Positions 29,945-31,482 of a DNA stretch of 31,482 bases are shown here, piece after piece. Position 1 is the stretch's first letter. Every line of letters starts with the position of its first letter. Under the pieces are notes generated by a model. The model was not told the origin of the DNA. It worked only from the letters and a program-made list of their open reading frames with translations, and did no database searches. The stretch spans positions 1 to 31,482 of IMG/VR virus record IMGVR_UViG_3300042340_000198, one strand, 5' to 3'. The stretch is from a virus. The position numbers were made by a program, and so were the translations under genes.

Positions 29945-31482
29945 ATGAAAGCACAAAACGAGCTTTTAGGCGCTGTTGCCTTTGCTACTCAGTACGCCAA
30001 GATCAAATCAGACGGCACTAGAGAAAACTATATTGATGCGATGATTCGCGTTCGAGATATGCACTCAAAAAAATTCCCATCTTTGAAGCCACAAATTGAC
30101 AAAGTTTTTGAAGATTTTGTATTTAAGAAAATCATATTCCCATCTCAGCGCTCAACACAATTTGCAGGTGTTGCCATTGAGAGAAACAACATGAGAATGT
30201 ACAATTGTACTGCTTCTTATGTCGATCGACCAAGATTTTTTGCTGAAGGTTTTTGGCTCTTGATGAGCGGGTGCGGGGTTGGTTTTTCAGTGCAAAAGCC
30301 ACATATCGCAAAATTGCCAAGCTTAATTTCTAAAGAGCAAAGAGATGCAAGATTGTGCATTGTGCATGTCGTTGAAGACTCAATCGAGGGATGGGCTGAT
30401 GCAATCGATGCCTTGATCACAAGCTACCTACCACATGATGGCAAGGGTCAATATGCCATCAATTTCCATTATGATAGAGTACGACCAGAGGGTGCTCCCA
30501 TCTCTATCGGTGGAGTAGCTCCAGGGCCTCAAGTACTCAAAACAGCGATTGAAAAAGTTAAATCTCTTTTGGATTTAGCAGTGGATCAAGGCCAAGAGAA
30601 ACTACGATCAATTCAATGTTTTGATATCTTCATGCACATATCACACGCTGCACTTTTGAGCTCAAGACGAGCGGCGACTATCGCATTATTTTCACCTGAT
30701 GATGAAGAGATGATGACTGCAAAAACAGGCTCTTGGTGGATCGATCAACCTCAAAGAGCATATGCGAATATCAGCGCTCAAATCATCTTGGACGGCACAG
30801 AAGAGAAAGATTTCTTTAAGCAAATTATTGAGAATGCAAAACAATATGGAGAACCTGGATTCTTCTTTGCTAGTAGTCAAGAGCATGCGACAAATCCGTG
30901 TGGTGAGATTGGCCTTTATCCTACCTATAAAGATGAAAATGGCAATTGTCATAGTGGTTGGGCTGTTTGCAATCTCAATGAGATTGTGATCCCAAATGTA
31001 CAAGATACTGATCATTTTTATGAAGCTTGTAAAGCTGCTGCATTTTTAGGCACAATCCAAGCAAGCTACACAAGAGCGGGATATCTTGGAGAGATCACAC
31101 AAAAGATCATAGAGAGAGATGCACTTTTAGGCGTGTCTATGACAGGCATGATGAGCAAGCCTGATCTTAGTTTACATCCTCTTGCTCTCCAACATGGTGC
31201 AAGTCTTATTCAGCAAGAGAATAAAAAAACTGCTGATTTGATTGGAATCAATCCTGCTTTAAGATGCACCACAATTAAACCAAGCGGCAACTCAAGTACG
31301 GTTGCAGGCTGTTCAGCTGGCATCCATCCATATCATGCAAAGAGATATATTCGTACTATGCGAATAAATAAAATAAATCCCATTTGGCAAGAGATTTTAA
31401 GTAAATTGCCTGAGGTTTGTGATGATAGAGATGCACAGGTTGGTATTGTGTCTTTTGCATGTGAAGCACCAGCTGAAGCAGT
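29945..31482 (+). CDS. nrdJ: Class II (adenosylcobalamin-dependent) ribonucleoside-triphosphate reductase, N-terminal part
   Basis: The frame is open from ATG 29945 to the right edge (512 residues, no stop), so the gene continues beyond the window; RTPRs of the Lactobacillus type have about 740 residues. Key features: MYNCTA with C88, SGCGVGFSV (108-116), NPCGEIGLYP (317-326) with the thiyl Cys C319 and E321, AVCNLNEIV (340-348) with C342, and the KPSGNSSTVAG loop (445-455). C88 and C342 would be the redox pair, and the C-terminal Cys pair lies outside the window. It should reduce ribonucleotides using cobalamin and thioredoxin, without oxygen or an NrdB partner. No intein interrupts the visible part. 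AGGAG precedes the start. Confidence 0.95.
   Translation, partial: MKAQNELLGAVAFATQYAKIKSDGTRENYIDAMIRVRDMHSKKFPSLKPQIDKVFEDFVFKKIIFPSQRSTQFAGVAIERNNMRMYNCTASYVDRPRFFAEGFWLLMSGCGVGFSVQKPHIAKLPSLISKEQRDARLCIVHVVEDSIEGWADAIDALITSYLPHDGKGQYAINFHYDRVRPEGAPISIGGVAPGPQVLKTAIEKVKSLLDLAVDQGQEKLRSIQCFDIFMHISHAALLSSRRAATIALFSPDDEEMMTAKTGSWWIDQPQRAYANISAQIILDGTEEKDFFKQIIENAKQYGEPGFFFASSQEHATNPCGEIGLYPTYKDENGNCHSGWAVCNLNEIVIPNVQDTDHFYEACKAAAFLGTIQASYTRAGYLGEITQKIIERDALLGVSMTGMMSKPDLSLHPLALQHGASLIQQENKKTADLIGINPALRCTTIKPSGNSSTVAGCSAGIHPYHAKRYIRTMRINKINPIWQEILSKLPEVCDDRDAQVGIVSFACEAPAEA

Noticed and set aside
30692-31015. 107-residue minus-strand frame near the right edge
   Set aside because: It lies wholly within nrdJ on the opposite strand; the plus-strand frame has clear RNR motifs (NPCGEI, CNLNEIV).
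29945-31482. Possible intein or intron in the phage nrdJ
   Set aside because: Phage RNR genes often carry such insertions, but the conserved RNR segments run on without interruption through 512 residues and no intein splicing motif was seen.
1-31482. tRNA genes, integrase or attachment sites
   Set aside because: No cloverleaf-like sequence, recombinase gene or paired att-like repeat was found by reading; a covariance-model tRNA scan was not possible here.

Overview
The window is one continuous segment of a tailed double-stranded DNA phage (or prophage) genome, AT-rich (roughly 40% GC by eye) and densely packed, with most neighbouring genes overlapping by 1-14 bases. The head genes resemble the Mu-like morphogenesis set (DUF935-type portal, fused prohead protease/scaffold, decoration protein, HK97-fold capsid, gpG-like protein). 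The tail genes follow the lambda-like siphovirus order (terminator, tube, frameshifted chaperone pair, tape measure, tip, fibre). No sheath or contractile baseplate genes are seen, so a long non-contractile tail is inferred. The host cannot be named from this sequence. No integrase, att site, tRNA, rRNA or CRISPR array was found.

Layout. 1-88: the end of a probable HTH regulator. 210-818: thymidine kinase, plus strand. 761-2510, minus strand: one operon reading thyX, a small zinc-ribbon protein, a lytic transglycosylase and a dCMP-deaminase-family enzyme. 2511-2597: a divergent promoter region. 2598-6795, plus strand: small replication and regulatory genes, an SSB, a probable small terminase subunit, TerL, a four-repeat helix-turn-helix protein and an orphan beta-class DNA methyltransferase. 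6792-7382, minus strand: a single-pass membrane/coiled-coil protein. 7383-7551: intergenic region with a terminator-like hairpin and an extended -10 promoter. 7552-13990: head genes. 13991-29279: connector, tail, tip and fibre genes. 29282-29905: lysis cassette (M15 peptidase and a holin-like protein). 29945 to the right edge: a class II, B12-dependent ribonucleotide reductase that runs off the window.

How the genes work together. Ribonucleotide reductase (RTP to dRTP), the dCMP deaminase (dCMP to dUMP), ThyX (dUMP to dTMP) and thymidine kinase (thymidine to dTMP) form a nearly complete dTTP-supply programme, split between two ends of the segment and at least three transcription units. SSB supports replication. 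TerL and its small partner package DNA into a procapsid built by the portal, the protease, a probable internally initiated scaffold and the capsid protein. A -1 frameshift at GGGAAAA probably sets the ratio of the two tail assembly chaperones.

The points most worth a second look are the tandem HTH array translationally coupled to the orphan methyltransferase, the marked excess of GATC sites in sampled stretches, the multidomain prohead protease with a strong internal start, the degraded zinc site of the thymidine kinase, the altered ThyX signature, and the lytic transglycosylase embedded in the thymidylate operon.
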